Of a stretch of 64,000 nucleotides of DNA, positions 10,720-22,128 are shown in pieces. Location of the stretch: positions 31,920,166 through 31,984,165 of the forward strand of contig CAIIXF020000011.1 in assembly GCA_903813345.2 (NCBI GenBank), read 5' to 3'. The notes below the pieces were generated by a model. That model worked only from the letters and a program-made list of their open reading frames with translations. It ran no database searches and had not been told where the DNA came from. Every line of letters starts with the position of its first letter. Position 1 is the stretch's first letter. The DNA is from Owenia fusiformis (taxonomy: Eukaryota > Annelida > Polychaeta > Sabellida > Oweniidae). The position numbers and the translations under genes were made by a program.

Positions 10720-13700
10720 ATAGCCTCAAGGTCTTTTCATTGACAGTTTGGCATAGCCTAAACCCATATATGGAAATATATATATGGAATGAAAGCCATA
10801 GGGATAGAAAGGAAGGGAATATACATAGTGCAATATAAGTCTGAGTTCATTTATACCTTTTAATGTAGCCAAATCTTTTGGAATTAATAAGCTACTTAAA
10901 ATCTGAAGTATTACATTTTTGTTCAACAGCCGGGCAGCAAGCCCCTCAAGTCCATTGTTAGCATTAAAATCCGTGACGTCACGATATATTAATCCGCTGA
11001 CGTTCAACAAAAATTTTCTTCGTCAGAAATTTCTGAGATCTCTCATTTCGAAAATTGAATTGCTTGTAACGCGCAAAATGTATGATCATAATTCCTGAAA
11101 TTACACAGAATCGTTGAGCTTAAGATACCTGATCTACGCTGCTAATATTGAAACAATCACGCACGTCTGTCGTGGCGAACAGAAGTTTGTCAGATTTTCA
11201 ACTTTTTGTTGAAAACACCTTTTCAAGTCGCAATTACTAAGCAAAAACGTAAAATACATTATTGATTACTACCCTCGACGGAGCATATATATCTCTTCAT
11301 ATGTCCCTTGTATAAAATAACTCATTCGATTAAATATAAGTTGAGAAAACAGACATGATCAAGTGGTTAAAAACGATCAGTCCAAACCTACCGCCATTAA
11401 AACTCTGAACTCAGTTTGACCTTTGCATGTTTTGACCGGACGGCATGACATCTATAGATGAAATCGAATTCTGAATGCATTCTATCTGTCAAGTTTTTAG
11501 ACAAACTACACTCTCTCTCTCTGGCATTTACCGTCATTCACAATTCCTTTTCAAAGAACTGTTACTATACCAGGAGGATATCCGGCCGGGAGAAGATAAC
11601 TGGCCGACCAGAAAGGGCTGTCTATTAGAGCCCCTTAGTCTATATAATGTCTATAGGAGTACATGGACTTCTATATACATGTACTGTACATAACATGTTG
11701 TTGTAGTTTATTACTGCCTAGGTCATTTTGACCTGTGGCTGACAAAAGCACTCACTGTACCTTTCCATTTAAAGTAGTGGGGTGCAATATTATATTTGAG
11801 GGGTCAGTCTCAAAATCATCTTTTTAATTAAAGGCCACCTAATAGGAATTTTATGTTGTTACTAATAAAACCCCATTCTAAAGGTGTACCATCAAAGGGT
11901 CTAGTGCACTCTCCTTTATGATTTTCCCATGAACAAAATGAATCATTTTAGGTGTAACATAAAGAATACAATGTCACATAATACTTTGGAAAATATTTAA
12001 GTATTTGGACCCACATGGGCTGAGGTTGAGGTCATTAAGTTCAGTAAGTGTGTATTGACATTGGATGTGCTCCATAGACTTAACATGTGGATACCATCAG
12101 ATTCCAATGGAGATTCCAATGGAGGCCATTGGTTTCTATTGATTTTCACAAAAATACCTAAAATACACTATGACCTGAATTGATTGCAAATTAAATAATT
12201 TGACAGTATGACACAAATGGTATATCACATCAGATGTCCAAATATGAAGTTTGCAATCGATTCACGTCACACTTCAAATTAAAAGTTTATACATTTTTCA
12301 TCATTTTTTTTTCCTACAAAATGGCTATAGAAAAATGCTTCAAAAGCAACTTATTACACTTATTAAACACCATACAACTTTGTAAATCCAAAGATTATAC
12401 TGTTATGTTTCATTAATTAATAACATATTTGGATAAGATGTAGGGATGTGTACGATGCAAATGGATTTTGACAGACACAAAAATACTTCCTGGTTTGGAA
12501 TCTATGCCTCTACACTTCCTCATGGGGAGATCATAATGGAGAATGCATTGCTTCCTTTCAGTGAGAACACCTGGGTGTTGTATTATAGACACTTTTGCAT
12601 TTTGGTTTGGTATTAATTCCTGATTAAATTTTACTTATCATTTCATCTCCACTAAGAAAAATTATATTACAAAATGGTAAATAGGAAATGGAAATTCCAT
12701 ACAGTATGCTATTGCAATACCAGTAGATTTTTTTAAAAACTGAACATTATTTTCCATGCCTGTTTACAAGATTTCATTTCAATTTCTAGATAATTCCAAA
12801 ATAAATTGTCAATGTAATTTATTTTTTATTTAACATACTAGTAAGCAGTAAGTTATAACAGGTGTTTAATACAATGTATTAGCTCCTGCACATCCATGGA
12901 CCATGTTTGGTCCTTTGTCTATGCAGCTAGCTACATATTCCTTGGTTTAGTAAAACATGAAAATTGTAACTTGTTAATTTTTTTAAAAAAAAACAGAGAA
13001 ATATTGGTATTCATGACCTGCTGCCGGCTGATGGCTAATAAGAACCAAGTACAGTAGGGCAAGTTATTTTAAACAATCATATCTTTCAACATGAGTGAGT
13101 ACTTTATGACCATAAATACAGTGGTTTCCATGTTTTCTTTTATTAAACAATAAGTTTTCTGTCAAGTAAAGTCCCCATGTTATTAAAAATACCAATCAAC
13201 TCTCTGAAAAATTATGGATTACCACCCCACCCTCTCACTTTTTTAGTGTTAGGCTTATTTTCTAATAATTATCAAAATTAAATTTTCTAAAGTATAGGTA
13301 TCGATATGGTGAAATGAATCAACAATGTTTTTTTCTTAAACCATTTACTGAAAACATTCTGTAAAAACACAGTCCTTTATGTAATGTTGACTGATTGTCA
13401 ACAATTTAATGCAAAAATATTTATATATTTATATAACTGTTTTGTCAACTTCATTTCATTCCGAACATATGATACCAAGAACAAAAGAAGTGTCTGATGT
13501 GTTTTCTAAAACAATATAGAGAAAAGTATATACATACATATTTTTCAAATTATAATGTTACCATCCAAAATAATGACCATTAAATTGATGATGCGTAATA
13601 TTTTCAGAATTTTTTGATGACTGGTTTAAGAGAAATGTGTTCAAAAAGTTCACCATATCTTCTGAAAAGGGGATGGATATTGAAATGTGAGTAAGTTAAA

Positions 13701-13745
13701 AACCACATATTCAATGTTTTTTCCAATAAGGAAAACTCATTCGAT

Positions 13746-13918
13746 CCATTGTTTTCAGCATAATTCTGGTCATCAAAAATCTTCAAAACTAGACTTTCAA
13801 TACCATTCTACATATGAAGAGGTTTAGAATAATCTTTTCATGCAATTAAAATAAAAAAGAAGATCCTCTTTGTGAGCAAATAGCCTCAATATTTTGAAAG
13901 AAATGTTGACATGGGGTT
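13746..13918 (+). repeat. Dispersed repeat, copy 1
   Basis: This stretch is recognisably similar, in the same orientation, to 49916-50080. Shared blocks are CCATTGTTTT, TAGACTTTCAAT(a/g)CCATTCT, AAGATCCTCTTT and ATTTTGAAA(g/a)AAATGTT. The copies differ by several small gaps. There is no coding capacity and no clear termini. Confidence 0.4.
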
Positions 13919-14129
13919 GCTATTCATAAATTTTTGAATTGTTCAATTGATATTTTTATTATCCTTGAGAATTTTCTTGAAAGATAACATATTGTGTTAA
14001 TGAGAAAAGTCATATCTAAATCGAGAAAGTACTCATAAGAATATGATTGTCTAAAATCACTTGCCATACTTTACCTGGTCCTTTAATTATCTTATGCCCA
14101 GCTAATTTAAATATAATGGCGATTGCCAA

Positions 14130-14196
14130 TATTCTATTCATATTTCAATGAATATTCTATTCATATTTCAATGAATATCTATTCATGTTTCAATGA
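14130..14196 (+). repeat. 23 bp tandem repeat, three copies
   Basis: The unit TATTCTATTCATATTTCAATGAA occurs at 14130-14152 and 14153-14175, followed by a shortened and mutated third copy at 14176-14196. Confidence 0.8.
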
Positions 14197-14922
14197 GTTT
14201 ACCATAAATATTTAGTGGATTACTCTATCTGCCAGTAATTGAATTTAGTCACTCCTTTCTGATTAAAAGACTTGAGTGACATCAGACTTTTTCAGTTTAT
14301 GCCTTGACACTTTTAACTGTCAAAGAACAGTGTTAGTGTTTTTGGTCAATGAAAGACTCACCAAATTCTTGCTAAGTTGAATTTAAATGTATATTCCATC
14401 TTCAGTGTCCCCTCTCAACATTAATTGTTTCTCAATACATCTGGATATTTGTTGTCAACGATACTATTTACAGCTATTCTGAAGCAACAATAATCAGAAC
14501 AGGGTATCTAGATTTGTATATTATGTGGATACATAATCCTATTTTCCTAGGTCAATTATAAATTAATCATTGTTGCTCTGCATTCCTCGAAATATGTCTC
14601 TCTTGATTGGGTCCAGTCAGCAAGTACCCCATTGGCCTGGAAATATATAGAAGAGAAATTTTATATCTACATTTTGACTACAAGGCTATTTGAAATTATA
14701 AAAGCAGAATAACATTGTCATCCTTAGTCTATTTAATTGCACATTTTTTCAATCAACAAAGTTTTAAAAGATGTTAAAAGTTGAAACATACTAATCTAGT
14801 ACATGCAATGTACTATGAGAAATTGAAATAAGGTTTTAATTATAATATAACCAAATGATAATTTGACAAGTATGATATTATACAAATATTTCGTACAGTT
14901 TCATTTAAGAATACTTGTTCAT

Positions 14923-14999
14923 CTTTCAATGATTCTAGCAAAGTGTATTACCCAAAGCCTAAAGGGTCAGTGGAATACACTTTGCAGAATCATTGAAAG
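14923..14999. repeat. 26 bp near-perfect hairpin
   Basis: The left arm (14923-14949, starting CTTTCAATGATTCT) is complementary to the right arm (14974-14999, ending AGAATCATTGAAAG) with a single unpaired base, around a 24-base loop. No target duplication is visible. It may be a fold-back transposon remnant; a structured RNA is possible but unsupported. Confidence 0.6.
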
Positions 15000-17900
15000 T
15001 GCAAAAAGTATCACTGATATTTATATAAGATTACGATAACCTGACAATGACATGACTTTTCATAGGCACATTGTCAACAATGATCTGAATTTCACTGTCA
15101 TTCAGGCTCTAGCTATGTCATACATGTATGTGCTATGGAAATCGCCAGAGGAATCTTGATCGCTTGCACACAAATATTATTACCTGAATGTTGTATATTC
15201 TTGCTAATCCCAAAACCGATATCCAGCAGACAGACATACTCCCAACTTCTTAGACAGATATAAAGATGAAATACAATGCAGCACACAGTAATTTGACTGA
15301 CAGATGTCCCAGAGCTCCATATTGTATAGAGATTCTTGTACTCAATCCAATGAGTAAGGACAGCAAAAAGATTATGATGTATAGCATCATGTCCCCTTAT
15401 CCTCAGCGGTCCATCCCAGCAGTCCATCCCAGCAGTTCATCACCATGTGTACTCACTGCATGGTCGTTCAGATAAAATGTGGTCTGTGTGTTATGGTCCT
15501 GGAATCGAGATACACAACAGTAGAGCACACAAACATAGACGTTACATCATTGCTGTACATGTAGACTGCATAAATAATGTACTTCGAAGCGATACTGTAC
15601 ATGTTTGAAGTAATCATCTATGCAAGCTCAAAAGAGGCTATAGCCAGATCTTGGGTACATTAAATGTTCAAATCATTCTAGACTGACTTCATTGAAGTTC
15701 ATTCATCATATTCGGAAGTTTAGTGGAATTCTTATAATATTCTTTCATTTCTAGTCAGAGATACATGTACAGTGCCTTACTTCTGAAATTCTAATGCGTA
15801 CGATATGATGAGGACCTGCACAACGGTTAGACCTCATTTTGAAAAATCAGGATCAAATTCACAAAATCCAAAATCAAATTCTTGAAAAAATAATCGTAAC
15901 GTAAGAATGAAATTATACATACGTTTTTGTGATAATTAGTTGACATCTTATATAAATGTATGACACCTCCCAACAAGGAAAGATAATAACTTAACCTAAT
16001 TGAGCCATATTATGGCAAAATAACACAGGAAAGACTGTACGTTTCAGCAATATTTCAGTGACCTTGAACTATGCAAATAAAGATGGCGCCGTATATAATT
16101 GATTGGGGACCTGTCATTTTACACCTATCTTCATGATTGAAATTCCCCAATTTTTCATGCGTCTTTCAATTGATTATTGAGACAGCAATAACATTTGGAA
16201 TCAGCACTATAAAAAAACACTTATTTGAGAAAATGAAATTATCGTTATCATAAAACGGCCCAGACTTATTTTTGGCTCAAAAATTATTTAGTTTTTCTAC
16301 AGCGCAAATAATCATCGTCTGCAGTAAAACATCGATAAAAGTGAGTAGCTTTAATACCTAACATTAGAAATTTCAGCAAAGATGCATTTGAATGTATGTT
16401 TTTAAAATAAATTGCTTTCTTAGACTTTCTGTAAGTTTCTGGTAGAGTTTAAAACCTTTATTTCTACTCATGTCAAAATAAAAAATGAAATTGTATGAAT
16501 TGCGAAGCCCAATTTCAAAGTCAGATCTTGCCAACTCATATTGTGATTTTGATTAGGCCACAAGGTGGAAAAGAACCGGCGTCATTAGGGCTATCACATA
16601 TCTGAATATGATAAAATATAACAAACGTTATCATCAAACGGCCCAGCAAAATTTGCGATTCAAGCGTTATTTTGGTTAAAAAATATATCGTATTGGGTCC
16701 GATGTGGAAATACGTCACAGACACTTCCATGAATAAGATATTCGTTCAAAAGTACATCAGACCGACGCTTGAGACTACACTCTCACATAATATTGGATAA
16801 ATATACATTTAAACATTTTCCTTATACCCTTAAACTTAGTTTGAAACAGGCTGTCATTTTTATAGAAATCCAATTAACGAACTACTTTCTCTCCGCGGAA
16901 GAACACCACATTTTAATGCCAAACAACGTAGACAATTGAATCCAGGGGTCTTGCTGCCCGGCTGCAAATGGTTTGTTAGATTCAAACACTTCTGGGCCAA
17001 AAGATGTTGAGTAACATGCAATGTCCTCATGATGCCGGGGTATGTTAGATGTGATTGATAAAATTTCACATTTAAGAAATTCAACCAAGTTTTAAATAAG
17101 TGTTGATAAGGGTTGAAAATCTTACAGATTTAATTATTTTTATTTTTGTGCGCTTAAGTAGTATAAACAGTATATGGTTATTATCCCACCCAATGAAATC
17201 TAAGTTGGGGTATAAAGAAGCCATTTGTTTGCCTGTTATTCCTTCTGTCCATTCATCAATCCATTCATTCTTCTGTCCATGCAATTATTCAAATACCAGT
17301 TACCGGATTTTGTCAAATTTATATACATGTAGGCTAATGCCATATGGGCATCCATGTAGGACCTCTATCCAAACCCAAGAAAATATTTCTAATATGGCTT
17401 ATTTAAAATGGTGGACATTTTTGTGAAAAATATTTTTATTAATTTTGAGTGTGATTCAGGAATCAAGATTTCTAGAATAGCCAGTGACTTGCAACAAAGC
17501 ATTGGCTTTCAAGAGAAGACAAAGTCAATGGATATGTACACGACTATACAATGACATTAGATTCATCTCATGGTATAAAAGCACAAGCAAGCTTAAGATT
17601 TCTAATTGATGATGTACTGGTATTAAAATTGTCCGCCCCATTCTAGCTATGGCTTAAACATCATCATGGCTTATTGTATTAGGTTAGAGACTACCCTAAA
17701 TAGGCTTCATTTCTTGTTGAAAAACAATCACGTTGACAGTTTAATTATTACATGTCCAGTCCATATAACAGATAAGTCCCTAGTATGTGATTACAGAATA
17801 GATCAAACACATATCAAAATCTCATTTACCATTTTTGATTGTAAAGAGCTCACTAAGTGCCCGATATGTTTTGTTGCGTGAAAAATTATTGTTAATCACT

Positions 17901-19040
17901 AATTTATAGGTTCAATGCCTATTTCTCTAATAATACCCTTTGATGAGTAAATTACAACTCCTACGTATAATTGTAAAATATGCAACCTTTTAGGATTCCT
18001 TTGTTTGCCCAAAAGATCATATTTTATTGACTAATGACTGCGTTAATTGATAAATGGAAATACTGGAAAACATGTATAATTCATTCACATGCAATTTTCG
18101 AGTTTTTCAGATTTACGATATGTTCAATTCACTACTCCATTGTAACTCAACTCTCAAGATCTTAAAGTTTGTGCTAAAAATGAGAATATTTAAGTGCTAC
18201 TACATGGTTAAGGTGGGCATTGTCTGACAACTTTTGGACCTAGTTGCAAATGGCATCAGTATGTAAACCTATGGTAAATTATGAATGAGAGTATACCGGA
18301 AGAGGTCACACCCTTCTATCAGTTCACTTCTGGAATATTGCTTTTTTGAAAATGGAGTGGAGGTGAGGATGAGGATGAGATTATACTATCTACAAAGACA
18401 TCATGTCAAAGTTCCTTTACTATGGTACCTTAAACCTTAAATTAAATCATTAAGTAATTTTTGAACAGTTTTACATTGCCAGCAATCATAATCATTTTTG
18501 GATTGTCTTCAATTGATATATTTGAGATAACCCAAATAAAGCATTGTTCTTTTCCTACTTTGAAATAGCACCCTAAGCATAACATACCCAGCTTGATCAA
18601 GCAATTTCTTTCATTTTTCTGCGCAAATTTCAACATGAATGATTTACAGAAGGACTGTAAATTCATGAAATATCCACCTGCCACTCTATTGCAGTCATAC
18701 ATTTTCAAATTAGAATGAATTACATTTTTTTCATCGGTCTCACTAATGGCTAGTGCTGCCATACTCTTATCTGCGATCAATATATCGACAGCTTTAATTA
18801 TAAACATCAAAGTCACGAAATGAAGCATGCATTCCAGCGGGATTAATCTTCGTTGGTTAATTCAATTAAACATGTTTTGCATTGGTGTTTCTCGGCTTTC
18901 TGGGTGTCATAGAGATCAAGCTATTGTAGCTGGTGTTGATTTTTCGCAACTCTATATTCCCCTGTGCTTGTTCTTTATCTTTAACTACCACTTCCAAATT
19001 TTCCTTTTCTTCCCCTTTTATATTTTCTATCAAGTTTCAT

Positions 19041-19089
19041 TCCCCTTTTTTTGATGTTCAAAATTCCCCCTTTTTTTGATGTTCGAAAT
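19041..19089 (+). repeat. 24-25 bp direct duplication
   Basis: The unit TCCCC(C)TTTTTTTGATGTTC(a/g)AAAT occurs twice in tandem. It is short and simple, with no coding meaning. Confidence 0.7.
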
Positions 19090-21659
19090 TAGGCTGAGTA
19101 ATCTGAATAATTCGTTAGGCTCACCTTTATTGCCTTTATCCCACCCACCTAGTATATTACTTAGTCCATTCATGTCCTACCTTATTAAAGTGGTTGTTCA
19201 GACTTTTCAAGCAGTTTTAACATAACTGGTCACCTTAGGCAAAGCAAATCTATTATTCTTCCAGGACAACTGGATAATCATCTCTCATCATAAGATTATT
19301 CATAATATTGAATATTTTGACATATCGGACTTGTGATTCCCACACATAATCAATTAAGACAAATGGATTTTCATTTTTCAATACGGATCTCCTTAACCTC
19401 AGGTGACTCCTCTATCTTCTTGTTATAATCGGATTCTACAACCCTTGGAATCTGCTCTTCAAGCACCCTTTTCTACTGTTTGATTTTACTTCTTCAAAAT
19501 AGAGCTTCACCTTCAGATTATCAGCATCAAAACTGTTGTAGTTATATATACTTTTCAGAGGGTAATAAGAACTTCTATTAATATTTTTAGCTTATAGACC
19601 TATCCTTTATGTTTCCACCAGAAGTGTTGGCATATTGTTATACTCGCAGTCTCAGCTTTTTTGTGGACAGCATTCGGCAGTTGGTGTGTGGTGGTCGACA
19701 TCAATGACACAAATGACAGGCAGTGACATTTTGCTTGTTGGTGCCTTAATTATGTATATGGATATAGAAAATAAATCTTTTTTTAAAATTGTCGAGAGTT
19801 TGTTTCTAGAAATGATGATATTGATTAATTCTGCTTGTATGGTGATCAGTCATTTATTTGACACTAAGAGAAAGTAATTGATGACATGGCTAGTAGTATA
19901 AGGTCAAAAGTTGAATTGTCCAGTGAAGAAATTGCCAAGTAATACTTTACTTATATATGAATGTGAATTATTATTAAACTCTTTGATTTGGCTTTTCAGT
20001 AGTCCTTATAGTAACATATAGGTTTCTAATCAGATCAAAGGCAAAATATAGTTGATATTGAGGTAGTTTTTGGATATGTTACATTGATGCGTGTATATTA
20101 GTGATAAATGACCCAAAGATATTGAATAGTTGGTGCAATATAGAGCCTTTAGTTGCAATACGTATTAATACTGATTTTATGCAACCATACATGCATTTTG
20201 AAACCAGGCATTGTTAATCAATGCATCCTTCCTTCCATCCATCTGTCTATCAATCAACAATCTTTTGAACAAATAAAAATATGTTTGTCTCATTTTGGAA
20301 GAGTTTTCTTTTTTGTTGGCAAAATATAACAACTTTGACAATATGCATGTCTGCATCATTTATCGTGTTCCATAATCAGATATACCCCAAAAGCTGAAGA
20401 AAATAAATGACAAAAATAAACTTCTGAAAATCTGAGTCAGATTTTTTTGGGGTACCAATGTGGCCATATAAGATATAACTATTAAAACAAGATGATGGTA
20501 AAACTTCCATGATTATGAAATTGTATGGTTCCTTGTGGTCTCTTTATCGTTTGATTTTCACAGTATTTTGTCTAGGTTTTGTATAAATTTGGAATTAATC
20601 TCAAAACCAAAATGAATCCAGAATATAGATTGACTATCTGCGAATAGAATATGACTGATAAATGCTTTATATGATATTGGATCTGAGTTGTACAAGCAAT
20701 AAGTAAAGCGAATTGATCATGTTTGACATAAACAATTGGTTTGCTGCTCAATTCTCTGGCTCCTACAAGCTCATCAGCTATTGTTCTCTGAAATGATTGC
20801 CTTTGTGGTACACAAATGCCAGTCGAAAAAATAATGTCACGATGGGCTTGTTTTGATAGGAGAAAGTAAAGAACGAAACAATGGAATTGTCAAGAAATCA
20901 AAAATACCAAATACATTAGCTTGCAGTTGAGCCTTTTGTATTATAATACGAGGAAATCAGGCAGTTTATTCAATTTTAGTGAAAATAATCGTATCAGATC
21001 GATTTTGAATATTTGCTTCTTGGAGAATGTGCTGTAAGAGGGAAATTGATGTTCCGTGTTACGAACATTCCCATCTCTGTAATTTAGTACACACAAGGCC
21101 AATAGTAGCGCATTAGAAGCCTGTCTTCCCATAAACAAAATCAGACGTTGGTATTTCACTAAGGGAAAAGAGCAAAGTAGAGAGATTATTAGAAGTAATA
21201 GAGTTGTGCTGTTTGTGGTCAAGACCTGAAATTGTATAGAAATAAAAGAAATCAAGATATCCTGATATGGCAAAGGAGAAAATGTATGAATTATGGAACC
21301 CAAAGAATGACTTTTTAATCTTACCCAACCCATCTTGATTTGTACTCCAATTTCCCATAGGTATAATATGCGCCCATTTGATGGCAAAAAACATCGGAAA
21401 GAAATATGTTTTCATGTAGAATTATCCTAACGACCCATTAAGATTTCTACTTATCCTATTACTACATGAAATATAGCTGTATGTTTTTTACTCAAAATAG
21501 AGTGGAAAGAGATGAAATAAGAGAGGAATGAACCAAATATCATTCTTTTTTAATTCCCATTTTTTGGAAATGTATTTTGCAAAGCCATGTAATGTATTTT
21601 ACAAAGTAATTTTTTATGGTTTTGGAGAGAAAATCATGTTTTTATATCACCACCAAAAA

Positions 21660-21677
21660 GTGGTGACATATTGTTAT
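21660..21677 (+). repeat. Target-side repeat GTGGTGACATATTGTTAT
   Basis: The 18 bases at 21660-21677 recur with one change at 42905-42922 (GTGGTAACATATTGTTAT), directly after the outer 3' LTR. The outer element therefore inserted at a pre-existing short tandem duplication. The preceding CACCAC-AAAAA-GTGGTG is a small hairpin. Confidence 0.7.
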
Positions 21678-22057
21678 GTGGTGTGATGAAAATTGATTTT
21701 TTTTATTTTAGTGTTTTCGTTTCACCATTACCGGTTTTGATAAGAAATTCCGGAAATAAGGAAGTCAACATAATTATTCTTTTGAAATCGGAAAACGAAG
21801 CCATTTTACAGGAATTTCAGTGGAACTGGTGAGTTAAGGCGAGTGGCGGATCAATTATTGGCATATAATCTTTCAAAGGAACTTTGATTTTTAATCATTT
21901 TCGAGTTAATCGATCACGTTTTTAGCATTTTAGTGACATGATCATCCGCGGAAATTTCATATTATCGCCCATTGCGGAGACTCATTGGCATACTAACCTA
22001 GTTTTTGGCGGTATTAGCCAATCAGATTTATGCAGTCCAAAACGTCCGCGCGGGGCA

Positions 22058-22065
22058 TATAAAAG
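22058..22065 (+). promoter_or_regulatory. TATA box of the outer LTR promoter
   Basis: TATAAAAG follows a G/C-rich stretch (CGTCCGCGCGGGGCA) in an otherwise AT-rich LTR. It would place transcription start near 22090. The identical copy in the 3' LTR is at 39537-39544. Confidence 0.6.
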
Positions 22066-22128
22066 GAATTTGACCAGTTTGTCAAGTTGTTGTGCGACAA
22101 AGATTTACAGACAAACAGCTTCGGAGAC

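Larger units (their letters stand above)
10720..21659. other. Intron sequence between the RIIa/IQ gene and the retrotransposon
   Basis: No gene recognised. It presumably starts with the 3' UTR of the RIIa/IQ gene, but I see no clear AATAAA close to the stop. A perfect CRE palindrome, TGACGTCA, lies at about 10975. A G/C-rich stretch near 10929-10946 (GCCGGGCAGCAAGCCCCT) recurs inverted near 16943-16962. Two copies of CGTTATCAT(a/c)AAACGGCCCAG lie near 16240 and 16626. The longest open frame is 148 codons on the minus strand (20941-21387), with no recognisable domain. Confidence 0.5.

Noticed and set aside
15250-15390. 46-codon hydrophobic minus-strand ORF starting MMLYIIIFLLSLLIG
   Set aside because: Short, AT-rich and ends in a stop without a good splice donor. 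It could be a membrane segment, but nothing links it to a gene.
18442-18828. 128-codon minus-strand ORF
   Set aside because: No domain, no splice or promoter context, and a length expected about once by chance in this AT-rich window.
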